NCBI RefSeq assembly: GCF_052118845.1
Contig: NZ_JBQKGJ010000005.1
Location: 1-64,000, forward strand
DNA length: 64,000 nt
Direction: 5' to 3'
From: Bilifractor sp002394235
GTDB lineage: Bacteria > Bacillota > Clostridia > Lachnospirales > Lachnospiraceae
Below the pieces are notes generated by a model that had not been told where the DNA came from, searched no databases, and worked only from the letters and a program-made list of their open reading frames with translations. Position 1 is the first letter of the stretch, and the number at the start of each line of letters is the position of its first letter. This document shows positions 52,880 to 61,165 of the stretch, one piece after another. A program made the position numbers and the translations under genes.

Positions 52880-53812
52880 ATGGAAGCAGGAATGGGGACT
52901 GGAACCGGGGAGATCAAATCGGGATTTGTCGCATTAATTGGAAGACCGAATGTGGGAAAATCTACGCTGATGAATCATCTGATCGGACAGAAGATTGCGA
53001 TTACTTCACGAAAGCCGCAGACAACCCGGAACCGGATTCAGACAATCTACAACAGCAAGCGCGGGCAGATTGTATTTCTCGACACGCCGGGAATTCACAA
53101 GGCGAAGAACAAGCTGGGGGAATACATGGTTTACGCGGCGGAGAGTTCCCTGAAGGACGTGGACGCTGTGATGTGGCTCATTGAACCCGGCGATTACATC
53201 GGCGCTGCGGAACAGCACATAGCAAAGATGCTTGACCGCTCCGGTCTTCCGATTATCCTTGTTATCAACAAGATTGACAAGGTCAAAAAGGATATCGTAC
53301 AGAGCACGATGGAAGCATACCGGAATATTACCCGGTTCGAGGACATTGTCTGTGTGTCTGCGCTTCACAGCAGAAATCTGGAGGCGCTGATCGACAGCCT
53401 GTTCCGGGTACTCCCTTACGGGCCGCGTTTCTTTTCGGAGGAAACCATTACGGATCAGCCGATGCGGCAGATCGCCTCGGAGATGATCCGCGAGAAGGCA
53501 CTCCGGTCTCTGGGAGAGGAGATACCGCACGGGATCGCTGTGGTCATCGACAAGATGCGGGAGCGTCCGGATGGTTCGATTACAGATATTGAGGCAACGA
53601 TCATCTGCGAGAGAGAATCCCACAAGGGTATCATTATTGGAAAAAACGGCGCCATGCTGAAAAAGATTGGAACCGAGGCACGGAAAGAAATCGAGACGAT
53701 GCTCGGCGGCAAGGTTAATCTGAAGCTCTGGGTCAAGGTGCGGAAGGACTGGAGAGAAAGCGATATTCTCGTCAAAAATTACGGCTACGACAAGAAGGAA
53801 CTCAGAGAGTAG
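52880..53812 (+). CDS. era: GTPase Era
   Basis: Ribosome-assembly GTPase that binds 16S rRNA near the 3' end. The 310-residue protein has a short Gly/Thr-rich leader, G1 GRPNVGKS (21-28), G2 with TTRNRI, G3 DTPGIHK, G4 NKID, and a C-terminal KH domain with IIIGKNGAMLKKIG (about 250). Length is standard plus about 10 N-terminal residues. It is 21 bp after the M16C gene and 70 bp before recO, so the three are probably one operon. Confidence 0.98.
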   Translation: MEAGMGTGTGEIKSGFVALIGRPNVGKSTLMNHLIGQKIAITSRKPQTTRNRIQTIYNSKRGQIVFLDTPGIHKAKNKLGEYMVYAAESSLKDVDAVMWLIEPGDYIGAAEQHIAKMLDRSGLPIILVINKIDKVKKDIVQSTMEAYRNITRFEDIVCVSALHSRNLEALIDSLFRVLPYGPRFFSEETITDQPMRQIASEMIREKALRSLGEEIPHGIAVVIDKMRERPDGSITDIEATIICERESHKGIIIGKNGAMLKKIGTEARKEIETMLGGKVNLKLWVKVRKDWRESDILVKNYGYDKKELRE

Positions 53813-53882
53813 GCTGCGACGCCCATTGAAATTTTAGCCTCTCGTTAGATGTGAACAGATTTAGTATTCTGAGCTGAGAGAT

Positions 53883-54533
53883 ATGAACGAACAGATCAAT
53901 GTGTCGGGAATGGTTTTGTCGGCGATGCCGATCGGTGAAAACGATAAAAGGCTTGTGATTTTGACGAGAGAGCTTGGCAGAATCAGCTGTTTTGCGAGAG
54001 GCGCCCGCCGGCCGGGAAGCACGCTCATGGCACTGTCCAATCCCTTTGCCTTCGGAAGCTTCACGCTGATCGAAGGAAGAAATTCCTACAGCCTGATTTC
54101 CGCTTCGATCCGGGAATACTTCACCGAGCTGGCCTTTGAACAGCCGGGAGTCTATTACGGGTATTACTTCTTGGATTTTGCGGATTACTACGGCCGGGAG
54201 GGCATCGACGGTACTGACATGCTGAATCTTCTGTATCTGACCATGAAGGCGATCCTGAATCCGCACCTGGACAACCGGCTGGTAAGACGGATCTTTGAGA
54301 TCCGGATCATGACGATAAATGGTGAATATGCGCCGGATCCTGCTCTGATGAGTCCGTCCGCGCTGTATGTAGTCCGCTATGTCATGAGCGCTCCTCTGAC
54401 AAAGCTGTATACCTTTGAGGTGAAGCCGGAGGTGCTGAAGGAACTGGAAAATGCGCTGAACCGCCAGACAGACCGGATTCTCGACCGTCCGCTGAGGAGC
54501 AGGAGAGTATTGAATGAAATGATCCGGACCTGA
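53883..54533 (+). CDS. recO: DNA repair protein RecO (short form)
   Basis: Recombination mediator that loads RecA with RecR. The N-terminal OB fold is visible (INVSGMVLSAMPIGENDKRLVILTRELG, shown as GMVLSAMPIGENDKRLVIL), followed by the helical domain with GYYFLDFADYYGREG. At 216 residues it is shorter than the usual 240-260, and the four-Cys zinc finger of many RecO proteins is missing, so it is a compact variant. GAGAG lies before the ATG. A terminator with a long T-run follows after a repeated segment. Confidence 0.88.
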   Translation: MNEQINVSGMVLSAMPIGENDKRLVILTRELGRISCFARGARRPGSTLMALSNPFAFGSFTLIEGRNSYSLISASIREYFTELAFEQPGVYYGYYFLDFADYYGREGIDGTDMLNLLYLTMKAILNPHLDNRLVRRIFEIRIMTINGEYAPDPALMSPSALYVVRYVMSAPLTKLYTFEVKPEVLKELENALNRQTDRILDRPLRSRRVLNEMIRT

Positions 54534-54550
54534 CCGGTCCCGGCATATTG

Positions 54551-54635
54551 AAGCCGGAGCAGGGATATTCGGGGGCGGTGATTGCGAGGCGGAACCTTGG
54601 GGCTCAGTACTGCAAAGCCGGAGCAGGGAATACGG
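54551..54635. repeat. Short duplication after recO
   Basis: AAGCCGGAGCAGGGATATTC at 54551 recurs nearly intact at 54614-54635 (offset 63 bp). Confidence 0.75.
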
Positions 54636-54698
54636 CACAGGGGTCGAAGTGGTAAACGGGAGTATGTTCCCACCTCACAAAAGAAGAATAGCTGAAAG

Positions 54699-54746
54699 AA
54701 CCTGTGAAAGATTTCGGGATACCCGGGACTTTTCACAGGTTTTTTT
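54699..54746 (+). terminator. Terminator after recO
   Basis: AACCTGTGAAA pairs with TTTCACAGGTT with a secondary CGGG/CCCG pairing inside, followed by seven T. Confidence 0.9.
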
Positions 54747-54748
54747 AC

Positions 54749-54799
54749 GCGAGCGTCGCGATAGCGAGATAAAACTCGCGCAGCGTGTTTTATCTCGTT
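54749..54799. repeat. 51-bp palindromic repeat, second copy
   Basis: Identical to 32922-32972, 21.8 kb away. It lies directly after the recO terminator. The rest of the 540-bp gap up to rhaB holds the rhaB promoter region: extended -10 TGCTATAAT (box 54965-54970) and AAAACGTTTCG just upstream (54947-54957), which resembles a catabolite-response core. Confidence 0.9.
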
Positions 54800-55072
54800 A
54801 CGCGGCATTGTTTTCTGAAGGGCTTTTTCCGCAATATGTCTGTGAACTTCACAGGAACCAGATGTATGATTGCGAGGGATTCGTACCGATTTGTTGTGAT
54901 TATGTTGCAAAAGAAGACCCTTTTTTTGTCAAACCTGGTTCTACTCAAAACGTTTCGCTTTTGCTATAATGAGGGACAGCAAGACACAGGGGTGCCGGAT
55001 GTAAGGAAAATCTCGAGATAAATAAGATAAACATCGGGTAATTTTATCACGCGCGTGTAAGGAGGGTTTTTT

Positions 55073-56494
55073 ATGACGTATTATGGGGCATTGGACTTCG
55101 GAGCATCCAGCGGACGCATGATGCTCGGATGGATCGAGGACGGAAAGTTTCAGCTGCAGGAGGTTCACCGTTTTGAGAATGGCATGGTAAAGAAGGATGG
55201 GGAACTCTGCTGGGAATTTGACCGGATTTTCCGTGAAGTCAAGATTGCACTGAAGAAGTGTAAAGAGATCGGAAAGATGCCAAGCTACGTGGGTGTGGAT
55301 ACCTGGGGCGTTGATTTTGTCCTTTTGGACAAGGATGACAACGTTGTGGGCAACACGGTCGGATACCGCGACCACCGGACAGACGGCATGGATGACGAGG
55401 TATATAAGATCATCTCGCTTGAGGATCTGTATGCCCGCACCGGTATTCAGAAGGCGATTTTCAATACGATTTATCAGCTCATGGCGGTGAAGACGAAGCA
55501 TCCGGAGTACCTGGATAAGGCGGAGACGCTCCTGTATGTGCCCGACTATTTCCATTTCCTTCTTACCGGACAGAAGGTGAATGAGTACACGGAGGCTACC
55601 ACGGGACAGCTGATCAACGCGGCTTCCTGTGAGTACGACTGGGAGCTGATTGACAGGCTCGGATATCCGCGCCGGATCTTCCAGAAACTTGTGATGCCCG
55701 GCACAAAGCTGGGACATATCCGTCCGGAGCTCGCGGAGGAGATCGGTTACGACTTCGAGGTCGTTGTGCCCTGTACGCATGACACGGGTTCTGCGGTTCT
55801 CTCAGTGCCGGCAAATGACGATGATTTTGTGTACATCAGCTCCGGAACCTGGTCGCTTATGGGCGTGGAGCGCAAAACCGCCGATACCTCGGCAAAGAGC
55901 TGTGCACTGAACTTTACAAACGAGGGCGGCTATGATCACAGATTCCGTTATCTGAAGAACATCATGGGTCTGTGGATGATCAATTCGGCTCGGCATGAGG
56001 TGAATGACAAATACAGTTTCCCGCAGATTGTAGAGATGGCGGAGGCGGAGAAGGACTTTCCGTCGCGGGTGGACGCGAATGACGAGAGATTCCTTTCCCC
56101 GGACAGCATGATCGGCGAGATCAAGAAAGCCTGTGAGGAGAGCGGACAGAAGGTACCGGAGAATTTCGGACAGCTCGCGACGCTGATCTATACATCTCTC
56201 GCGGAGTGCTACGCGAAGACGGAGAGGGAGCTGGAGGAAGCGAACGGCCGAAGCTACTCGAGAATTCATATTGTCGGAGGAGGCTGCAATGTTGACTATC
56301 TGAACCGTCTGACCGCAAAGGCAACCGGCAAAGAGGTACATGCAGGTCCGAATGAAGGAACCGCTATCGGCAATATCACGGCGCAGATGCTCGCGACCGG
56401 AGTTTTCCATTCGGTAGAGGAAGCACGCGAGAACATCCACGAGTCCTTCGGCATCAAGGTATACAGCCCGGAGGGAGAACTGATTTCCGGCTGA
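55073..56494 (+). CDS. rhaB: Rhamnulokinase
   Basis: Phosphorylates L-rhamnulose to rhamnulose-1-phosphate. The 473-residue FGGY-family kinase has the phosphate-1 motif DFGASSGRMMLG (about 7-18), VDTWGVDFVLLD (about 82-93), THDTGSAVLSVP (about 230) and the second signature HIVGGGCNVDYLNR (about 397). Length is typical. AAGGAGGG precedes the ATG by 8 bases. It stands first in the two-gene rhamnose unit with rhaA; the aldolase rhaD, a permease and the regulator are outside the window. Confidence 0.96.
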   Translation: MTYYGALDFGASSGRMMLGWIEDGKFQLQEVHRFENGMVKKDGELCWEFDRIFREVKIALKKCKEIGKMPSYVGVDTWGVDFVLLDKDDNVVGNTVGYRDHRTDGMDDEVYKIISLEDLYARTGIQKAIFNTIYQLMAVKTKHPEYLDKAETLLYVPDYFHFLLTGQKVNEYTEATTGQLINAASCEYDWELIDRLGYPRRIFQKLVMPGTKLGHIRPELAEEIGYDFEVVVPCTHDTGSAVLSVPANDDDFVYISSGTWSLMGVERKTADTSAKSCALNFTNEGGYDHRFRYLKNIMGLWMINSARHEVNDKYSFPQIVEMAEAEKDFPSRVDANDERFLSPDSMIGEIKKACEESGQKVPENFGQLATLIYTSLAECYAKTERELEEANGRSYSRIHIVGGGCNVDYLNRLTAKATGKEVHAGPNEGTAIGNITAQMLATGVFHSVEEARENIHESFGIKVYSPEGELISG

Positions 56495-56556
56495 ATTTCA
56501 GCGGTATGCCGCAGTACCGGTTCTGAATTGCGCCACAGCCGCCGGCCGCATAGCAC

Positions 56557-56579
56557 ATCACCGGGAAATGACCGGTGAT
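56557..56579 (+). terminator. Hairpin between rhaB and rhaA
   Basis: ATCACCGG (56557-56564) and CCGGTGAT (56572-56579), loop of 7, no T-run. More likely an mRNA-stability or processing element between the two genes than a terminator. Confidence 0.5.
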
Positions 56580-56688
56580 AATAAATGACACATGGTAATT
56601 AATGATTCACGATGATCGAAGACTCACGGCAAGAATCGATCCGTGAAAATAGAATATTTGTAATGACGAATGAATGGGAGGAACAGAG

Positions 56689-57960
56689 ATGACAACCGTA
56701 AAGGAACGCTACGAGATTGCGAAGGAACAGTATGCGGCGCTTGGAATTGACACAGACGCTGCCATTGAGAAGCTGAAGGATATTCCGGTTTCCCTGCATT
56801 GCTGGCAGGGAGATGATGTCCACGGCTTCGATTCAGACGGTCAGCTGACCGGAGGAATCCAGACGACCGGCAACTATCCGGGAATCGCCAGAACACCGGA
56901 GGAGCTGATGGCTGATATTGAAGAGGTGATCAGGCTTGTTCCCGGTAAGGTAAAGCTGAATCTTCACGCCAGCTACGCAATTTTTGAAAAGGGTCAGAAG
57001 GTGGACCGCGACAAGATCGAGCCGAAGCATTTCCAGAAATGGGTGGACTTCGCAAAGAAGCATCATATGGGAATTGACTTCAATCCGACCTTCTTCTCTC
57101 ATCCGTGTGCCGGCGCGGACGGAATGAACCTGTCCAGCGCGGATGAGGATGTCCGCAAGTTCTGGATTGAGCACGGAAAAGCATGCATTCGGATCGCAAA
57201 CTATTTCGCGGAGCAGACCGGTGAGGTGTGTGTGATGAATATCTGGACCGGAGACGGACTGAAGGATGTTCCCGCAGACCGGATGGGCCCGAGAATGCGG
57301 TACAAGGATTCCGTTGACCAGATCCTTTCTGAGCCGTACGATTTCAACAAGGTAAAGCCGTGCCTGGAGTCCAAGGTGTTCGGAATCGGAGTTGAGTCAT
57401 TCACTTCCGGATCCTCTGAGTTTGCGCTGACCTATGCCGCATTCAATAAGGACAAGCTGATTCCGCTGATGGATAACGGCCATTATCATCCGACGGAGGT
57501 TGTATCCGATAAGATTCCGGCGCTTCTCACCTTCTTCCCGGAGATTGCTCTGCATATCACCCGCCCGGTTCGCTGGGATTCGGATCACGTCGTTCTCTTT
57601 GATGATGAGCCGAAGGAGATGGCGAAGGAGATCGTACGCAATGACGCGCTGGATCGTGTGCATATGGCACTCGACTATTTTGATGCTTCGATCAACCGTG
57701 TATCCGCATGGGCAGTCGGCTTCCGTACCTGGCAGAAGTGCCTGCTGAATGCGCTGTGCCTGCCGAATGAGCATCTGAAGGAACTTCAGAACGCGGGCAA
57801 CTTCACACAGCTGATGATCGACCAGGAGGCGGACAAGATGCTTCCGTTCGGCGATATCTGGGCATACTACAACGAGGTATGCGGCGCCCCGCAGGAGGGT
57901 AAGGAGTACTCCGCCGAGGTCGCAAGATACTGGGATGAGGTTCAGAGCAAACGCGGCTGA
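56689..57960 (+). CDS. rhaA: L-rhamnose isomerase
   Basis: Interconverts L-rhamnose and L-rhamnulose. The 423-residue TIM-barrel enzyme shows SLHCWQGDDVHGF (about 35-47), LNLHASYA, GIDFNPTFFSHP, and the metal-binding region LMDNGHYHPTE (about 264), with SDHVVLFDDE later. Length is typical (about 419). GGGAGGAACAGAG precedes the ATG; the upstream ATG in the longer frame lies inside this ribosome site. Acts upstream of RhaB. Confidence 0.97.
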   Translation: MTTVKERYEIAKEQYAALGIDTDAAIEKLKDIPVSLHCWQGDDVHGFDSDGQLTGGIQTTGNYPGIARTPEELMADIEEVIRLVPGKVKLNLHASYAIFEKGQKVDRDKIEPKHFQKWVDFAKKHHMGIDFNPTFFSHPCAGADGMNLSSADEDVRKFWIEHGKACIRIANYFAEQTGEVCVMNIWTGDGLKDVPADRMGPRMRYKDSVDQILSEPYDFNKVKPCLESKVFGIGVESFTSGSSEFALTYAAFNKDKLIPLMDNGHYHPTEVVSDKIPALLTFFPEIALHITRPVRWDSDHVVLFDDEPKEMAKEIVRNDALDRVHMALDYFDASINRVSAWAVGFRTWQKCLLNALCLPNEHLKELQNAGNFTQLMIDQEADKMLPFGDIWAYYNEVCGAPQEGKEYSAEVARYWDEVQSKRG

Positions 57961-58042
57961 AAAGCAGGCGAAGCAAGGAAATGCATGTCTATGCACGGCA
58001 CTGTTGTTCGGACATGACAAAAGATGTAAAATTGAGCGAGAA

Positions 58043-58118
58043 ATCCGGCCATAGAGCCGGATAAATGATAAAATCATGAAAAGGACTTCCAATCATTGTG
58101 AGTGGAGGTCCTTTTTTT
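58043..58118 (+). terminator. Tandem hairpins ending the rhamnose unit
   Basis: ATCCGGC/GCCGGAT (58043-58049, 58056-58062), then a second stem with AAAGGACTTCCA pairing to TGGAGGTCCTTT, followed by a T-run (58079-58118). The second is a good intrinsic terminator. Confidence 0.88.
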
Positions 58119-58496
58119 AGCGGATGAAACCCGGCAGAACGGATTATTTATCGAGTGTATGGGATAAGGATTCTTCTGATTCATCAGAAATTTACGGTTG
58201 AAATTATTATACATGATCTGCTATTTCTTCCCATGCAATTGCAGGAGTGAAAAAGAAAAACACAGGACGAAGAGCAAGGTGGACGATTATAAATTCCAGC
58301 TCGTTTAAACTATGAGAAATTTGTTGACGCGTTAATAGGCGGCTTTTTTGAAACTATTTCTGCTCTCTTTTCATCTAATATATGAATGGACATTCAGGAA
58401 GACCGAAAGGAAAGAGGAACGTTCAACGCCGGAAAAGAGGCCCTTGGAAACGGCGATATGATTTCGGGAAGACATATATTCTAAAGGAGCTTTCAT
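58119..58496. other. 378-bp gene-free region before the ECF sigma gene
   Basis: AT-rich; expected to hold the sigma-gene promoter. I see no clear consensus promoter, repeat or gene in it. Confidence 0.5.
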
Positions 58497-59141
58497 TTGG
58501 AACAACTGGTTAGAAGAGCAATAAATGGAGATACAGATGCGTTTCTTGAACTGATGGATCAGAATACGCAGATCATGTATAAGACAGCCTGGTCGGTTCT
58601 GCGGAATAATGAGGATGCATCGGATGCGGTCGCGGAGACCATTCTGACGTGCTTCGAAAAAATATACACGCTGAAGAATCCGGCGGTTTTTCGTACCTGG
58701 ATGATTCGAATCCTCCTGAATCATTGTTACGCGATTATCCGGGATCAGGCCCACTACGACAGAAGTGGAGAAATTCCCGAGAAAACAGAAATGCAGAACT
58801 GGGAGGAAAATGAAGGGGATTCGTTTAGGGAACTGATACAGGGAGTCGATGAGAAATATGGGATGATTCTTACACTTTATTATGCGGATGAACTGACGAT
58901 TCGTGAAATTGCGGAAGTACTCAGGCTGAACGAGAATACCGTGAAGACGCGGCTTGTAAGAGGTAGAGCGGCGGGGCTGTGCATGCAGTCCCGCTGTTTT
59001 CGGATGCGTGAGTGGTTTTGCCAGTGCATTTATCCGGCCTTTCCGGTCTTGACAGGATGCTGTTTTTCCTTCAAAATGAGCATCGTTCGCTTGCAAAATC
59101 ATTATGAGGAGCCCGGGAGCCGAAGAGCCCGGGACTTCTGA
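58497..59141 (+). CDS. ECF-type RNA polymerase sigma factor with abnormal C-terminus
   Basis: A 214-residue sigma-70-family protein. Region 2 (about 10-75, with NNEDASDAVAETILTCFEKIYTL, core NEDASDAVAETIL) and region 4 (about 115-160, with DELTIREIAEVLRLNENTVKTRL, core REIAEVLRLNENTVKTRL) are clear. After VKTRLVRGR, where members normally end in a short basic helix, comes about 53 residues of Cys-rich sequence unlike the family (CMQSRCF, FCQCIYPAF, GCCFSF). This suggests a frameshift, deletion or readthrough into foreign DNA. No anti-sigma gene follows. The start codon is TTG with AAAGGAG 7 bases upstream. Confidence 0.78.
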   Translation: MEQLVRRAINGDTDAFLELMDQNTQIMYKTAWSVLRNNEDASDAVAETILTCFEKIYTLKNPAVFRTWMIRILLNHCYAIIRDQAHYDRSGEIPEKTEMQNWEENEGDSFRELIQGVDEKYGMILTLYYADELTIREIAEVLRLNENTVKTRLVRGRAAGLCMQSRCFRMREWFCQCIYPAFPVLTGCCFSFKMSIVRLQNHYEEPGSRRARDF

Positions 59142-59161
59142 TATCGAGAGAAGAATACGTT

Positions 59162-59199
59162 CTAGAGATTGAGGTGCTGACTCGAAATTGAGGTGCTTA
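59162..59199. repeat. 19-bp tandem duplication
   Basis: (A/G)ATTGAGGTGCT followed by (G/T)A(C/A)TCG occurs twice side by side shortly before the phosphatase gene. Confidence 0.7.
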
Positions 59200-59236
59200 A
59201 TCGTTATCCTTAAGAGAAGGAAGATAGGAATTTCAT

Positions 59237-60013
59237 ATGAGATTATTACTGATCAGACATGGTGACCCGGATTATGTACATGATACGCTGACGGAAAAGG
59301 GAGACCGGGAGGCGGAACTTCTGGCCGATCTTCTTGCCGGAGAAGAGATTGATGATATTTATATGTCCCCCATGGGCAGGGCACAGAAAACTGCCTCATA
59401 TACTCTGGAAAAGCTTGGGGAAAATGGAAAAACAATGGAATGGCTGCATGAATTTGAGTGCAGGATGGATATCAACCATTCGGATGTACTCAGGAAAGCA
59501 TATCCGGACGCGCGAAAACTGGAAGACGGGACTCTTGCGCGTGGAATTCCGTGGGACATGCTTCCTTCGTCGCTGATGCAGGATCCGGCTTATCTGGATC
59601 CCGAAAAATGGAGGGAGACTCTTGTGGCGCAGAACAGCAATATGACGGAGGTCTACGACTGGGTGACCGGGGAGCTGGATCGTCTGCTTGAAGGATACGG
59701 ATACCGGAGAGAAAACGGCTGCTACCATGTGAGCAAAGAATCGAGAAAGACCGTGGCGCTATTCTGCCACTTCGGGGTCAGCTGCGTACTGCTGTCACAT
59801 CTGTGGAACTGTTCGCCGTTCATTCCCTGGCACTTCCTTTGCATGCAGCCTTCATCTGTGACGGAGCTCGTGACGGAGGAAAGAGAATCCTGTACGGCGA
59901 TCTTCCGCGCGCTGAGGATCGGAGATATCTCACACCTGAAGGCGGGTCACGAGGAGCCCTCTTTCATGGGACGCTTTTGTGAGGTTTATTCGGACATGTC
60001 GCAGAGACATTGA
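59237..60013 (+). CDS. Histidine phosphatase family protein
   Basis: A 258-residue member of the phosphoglycerate-mutase-like histidine phosphatase superfamily. The catalytic RHG is at 7-9 (LLLIRHGDPDY), the conserved Arg near MSPMGRAQKTA (about 44-54), and the second His in VALFCHFGVSCVLLSHL (about 172-188). Substrate cannot be predicted. The ribosome site is AGAAGGAAG, about 10 bases upstream. It is separated from the sigma gene by 95 bp and precedes the cobalamin riboswitch region. Confidence 0.9.
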   Translation: MRLLLIRHGDPDYVHDTLTEKGDREAELLADLLAGEEIDDIYMSPMGRAQKTASYTLEKLGENGKTMEWLHEFECRMDINHSDVLRKAYPDARKLEDGTLARGIPWDMLPSSLMQDPAYLDPEKWRETLVAQNSNMTEVYDWVTGELDRLLEGYGYRRENGCYHVSKESRKTVALFCHFGVSCVLLSHLWNCSPFIPWHFLCMQPSSVTELVTEERESCTAIFRALRIGDISHLKAGHEEPSFMGRFCEVYSDMSQRH

Positions 60014-60130
60014 AGATGCCGGCGGCACGGAAACTGCAGCGGGTCACAATGCTTTTAAAGGGTGAATGGCAAACGGACTGTTAATTCCTTACCCGTCAGT
60101 CATGAATAATCATGAATGTGTGAACCGCAA

Positions 60131-60202
60131 ATGCGAAAAGTTTCAATCAGACAGATGCGAAACGTTTCATTCGGACAGATGCGAAACGTTTCATTCGGGT
60201 CT
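60131..60202. repeat. 24-bp triple repeat with GAAACGTTTC palindromes next to a promoter
   Basis: Units at 60131, 60155 and 60179. The last two contain the perfect palindrome GAAACGTTTC (60159-60168, 60183-60192); the first has GAAAAGTTTC (60135-60144). They end at the -35 box of the riboswitch promoter, so they look like repeated operator sites one or two helical turns apart. The palindrome resembles a catabolite-response core, but the binding protein is unknown. Confidence 0.85.
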
Positions 60203-60230
60203 TGACAATCGGAACGATCTGTCATATGAT
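60202..60230 (+). promoter_or_regulatory. Promoter of the cobalamin riboswitch transcript
   Basis: TTGACA (60202-60207), 17-bp spacer, TATGAT (60225-60230). Close to consensus; the transcript would begin near 60237, 18 bases before the aptamer. Confidence 0.85.
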
Positions 60231-60254
60231 AATTGACGTGTATAAATTCTATAT

Positions 60255-60425
60255 CAGCTTTTCAGGTGAGACCTCAGAAGGGGTCTGAGAGGGAACCAGG
60301 TGAAAGGCCTGGACGATCCGGTCACTGTATACGGGGAGCGAGATGCAAATGCCATTGTATGTCCGCACATATGAGAAGGCGCATGAAACGTTGATCCGTG
60401 AGTCAGGAAACCTGCCTGAGAGGTT
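60255..60425 (+). promoter_or_regulatory. Cobalamin riboswitch
   Basis: The order of conserved blocks fits the cobalamin (B12) aptamer: TTCAGGTGAG, GGGAACCAGGTGAAAGGCC (seen at 60291-60309), GTCACTGTATACGGGGAG, an AAGGCGCATG segment, and the B12-box variant AGTCAGGAAACCTGCC (60401-60416). Most family members control B12 uptake or synthesis genes. Here the next 325 bases contain no recognisable gene. A small stem AAAGCTT/AAGCTTT (60433-60453) follows the aptamer and could be its expression switch. Confidence 0.9.
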
Positions 60426-60779
60426 ATAGGTTAAAGCTTCCGAGCAAAGCTTTCATTTTATGAAGATATGGAATGTCTGAACGAGTAATCACTCCGCCAG
60501 AGACCTTGAGCAGGATTTATGCATGGTTTTACGGCAGGGTGAGATTCTTCAGAGCACGCCAATGTTTTATCGTACCATTTCCTCCGCAACAGATGGCTGA
60601 CGATTTTCCGCAGAACAGAAGCTGTTCTGGAGTTCCCGCCCCTCTTGTGACAGACAAGACAGAGATGAGATAACAGATTCCGGCCGAGACCTCGTTTCGG
60701 AGCTTTTGCCTCCTGCAGCAGAGAAAACTGAGGATACCGGGTTGAGATGACAATACGCCTTTGCAAGGGCGTTTTTTTT
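60426..60779 (+). ncRNA. Possible riboswitch-controlled RNA or decayed gene, ending in a terminator
   Basis: Region between the cobalamin aptamer and a good intrinsic terminator (60755-60779, ACGCCTT/AAGGGCGT then eight T). The longest plus-strand frame (ATG 60473 to 60673, 66 codons) lacks a ribosome site and resembles nothing I know. Hairpins occur at 60611-60629 (8-bp perfect stem CAGAACAG/CTGTTCTG) and 60682-60698 (CCGAGAC/GTTTCGG). The layout is like riboswitch-regulated small RNAs such as the ethanolamine-locus RNAs of Listeria and Enterococcus, but no ANTAR-type double hairpin is obvious. Confidence 0.45.
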
Positions 60780-60806
60780 GTGCGTTTATGGGCGGTCAGG
60801 ATCCGC

Positions 60807-60835
60807 TTGACAAAAGAAAACTTCCTTATTATGAT
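60807..60835 (+). promoter_or_regulatory. valS promoter
   Basis: TTGACA (60807-60812), 17-bp spacer, TATGAT (60830-60835). It lies just after the preceding terminator, so the T-box transcript is separate from the riboswitch transcript. Confidence 0.85.
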
Positions 60836-60844
60836 TAACGTTAA

Positions 60845-61135
60845 ATATGAAAAGACTGTGACGAAGAGGAGTACGCACAACGGCACCGACAGAGAGGACT
60901 TCAGCTGCTGAGAGAGGTCCGGGTTTTCCCTGTGCGGAAGGTAGCTTCTGAGTCGGAATCCTGAGGACGCGGAAAAGCATTCCGTCATGTCGCCAGGGAT
61001 TCCCGCCTGATCCCCGTTAACGGATAGAATGAGGCATATATGATTCTGCTTTCGCGGATACATATGTGAAGCAAGGTGGTACCGCGATATGATCGCCCTT
61101 TGCACGATGTGTGCAGGGGGCTTTTATTTTTTCGC
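60845..61135 (+). promoter_or_regulatory. T-box riboswitch of valS
   Basis: tRNA-Val-sensing leader. Stem I begins with GACGAAGAGGAGTACGCAC (from about 60859); its 3' side GTGCGGAAGGTAGC holds GTA (60941-60943), a Val codon in the specifier-loop position. The T-box core AAGGTGGTACCGCG lies at 61073-61086, and the terminator follows (61095-61132, stem with GTGCAGGGGGC then TTTTATTTTTT). Uncharged tRNA-Val would favour the antiterminator and valS expression. The core and terminator are seen directly; the specifier assignment is by position and is less certain. Confidence 0.93.
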
Positions 61136-61165
61136 TTTTCCAAAAGGCAGAGGAGGATTTTTTTC

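Noticed and set aside
60426..60779. ANTAR-binding double hairpin as in the ethanolamine RNA system
   Set aside because: The visible hairpins have three-base loops and lack the paired hexaloop pattern; not enough to claim this mechanism.
60458..61105. 215-codon frame on the minus strand over the T-box region
   Set aside because: It runs antisense through the T-box and terminators and has no recognisable domain or ribosome site.
61076..61165. Upstream start for valS inside the T-box
   Set aside because: The GTG belongs to the conserved T-box core and the extra 30 residues translate the terminator; ATG 61166 has a good ribosome site.
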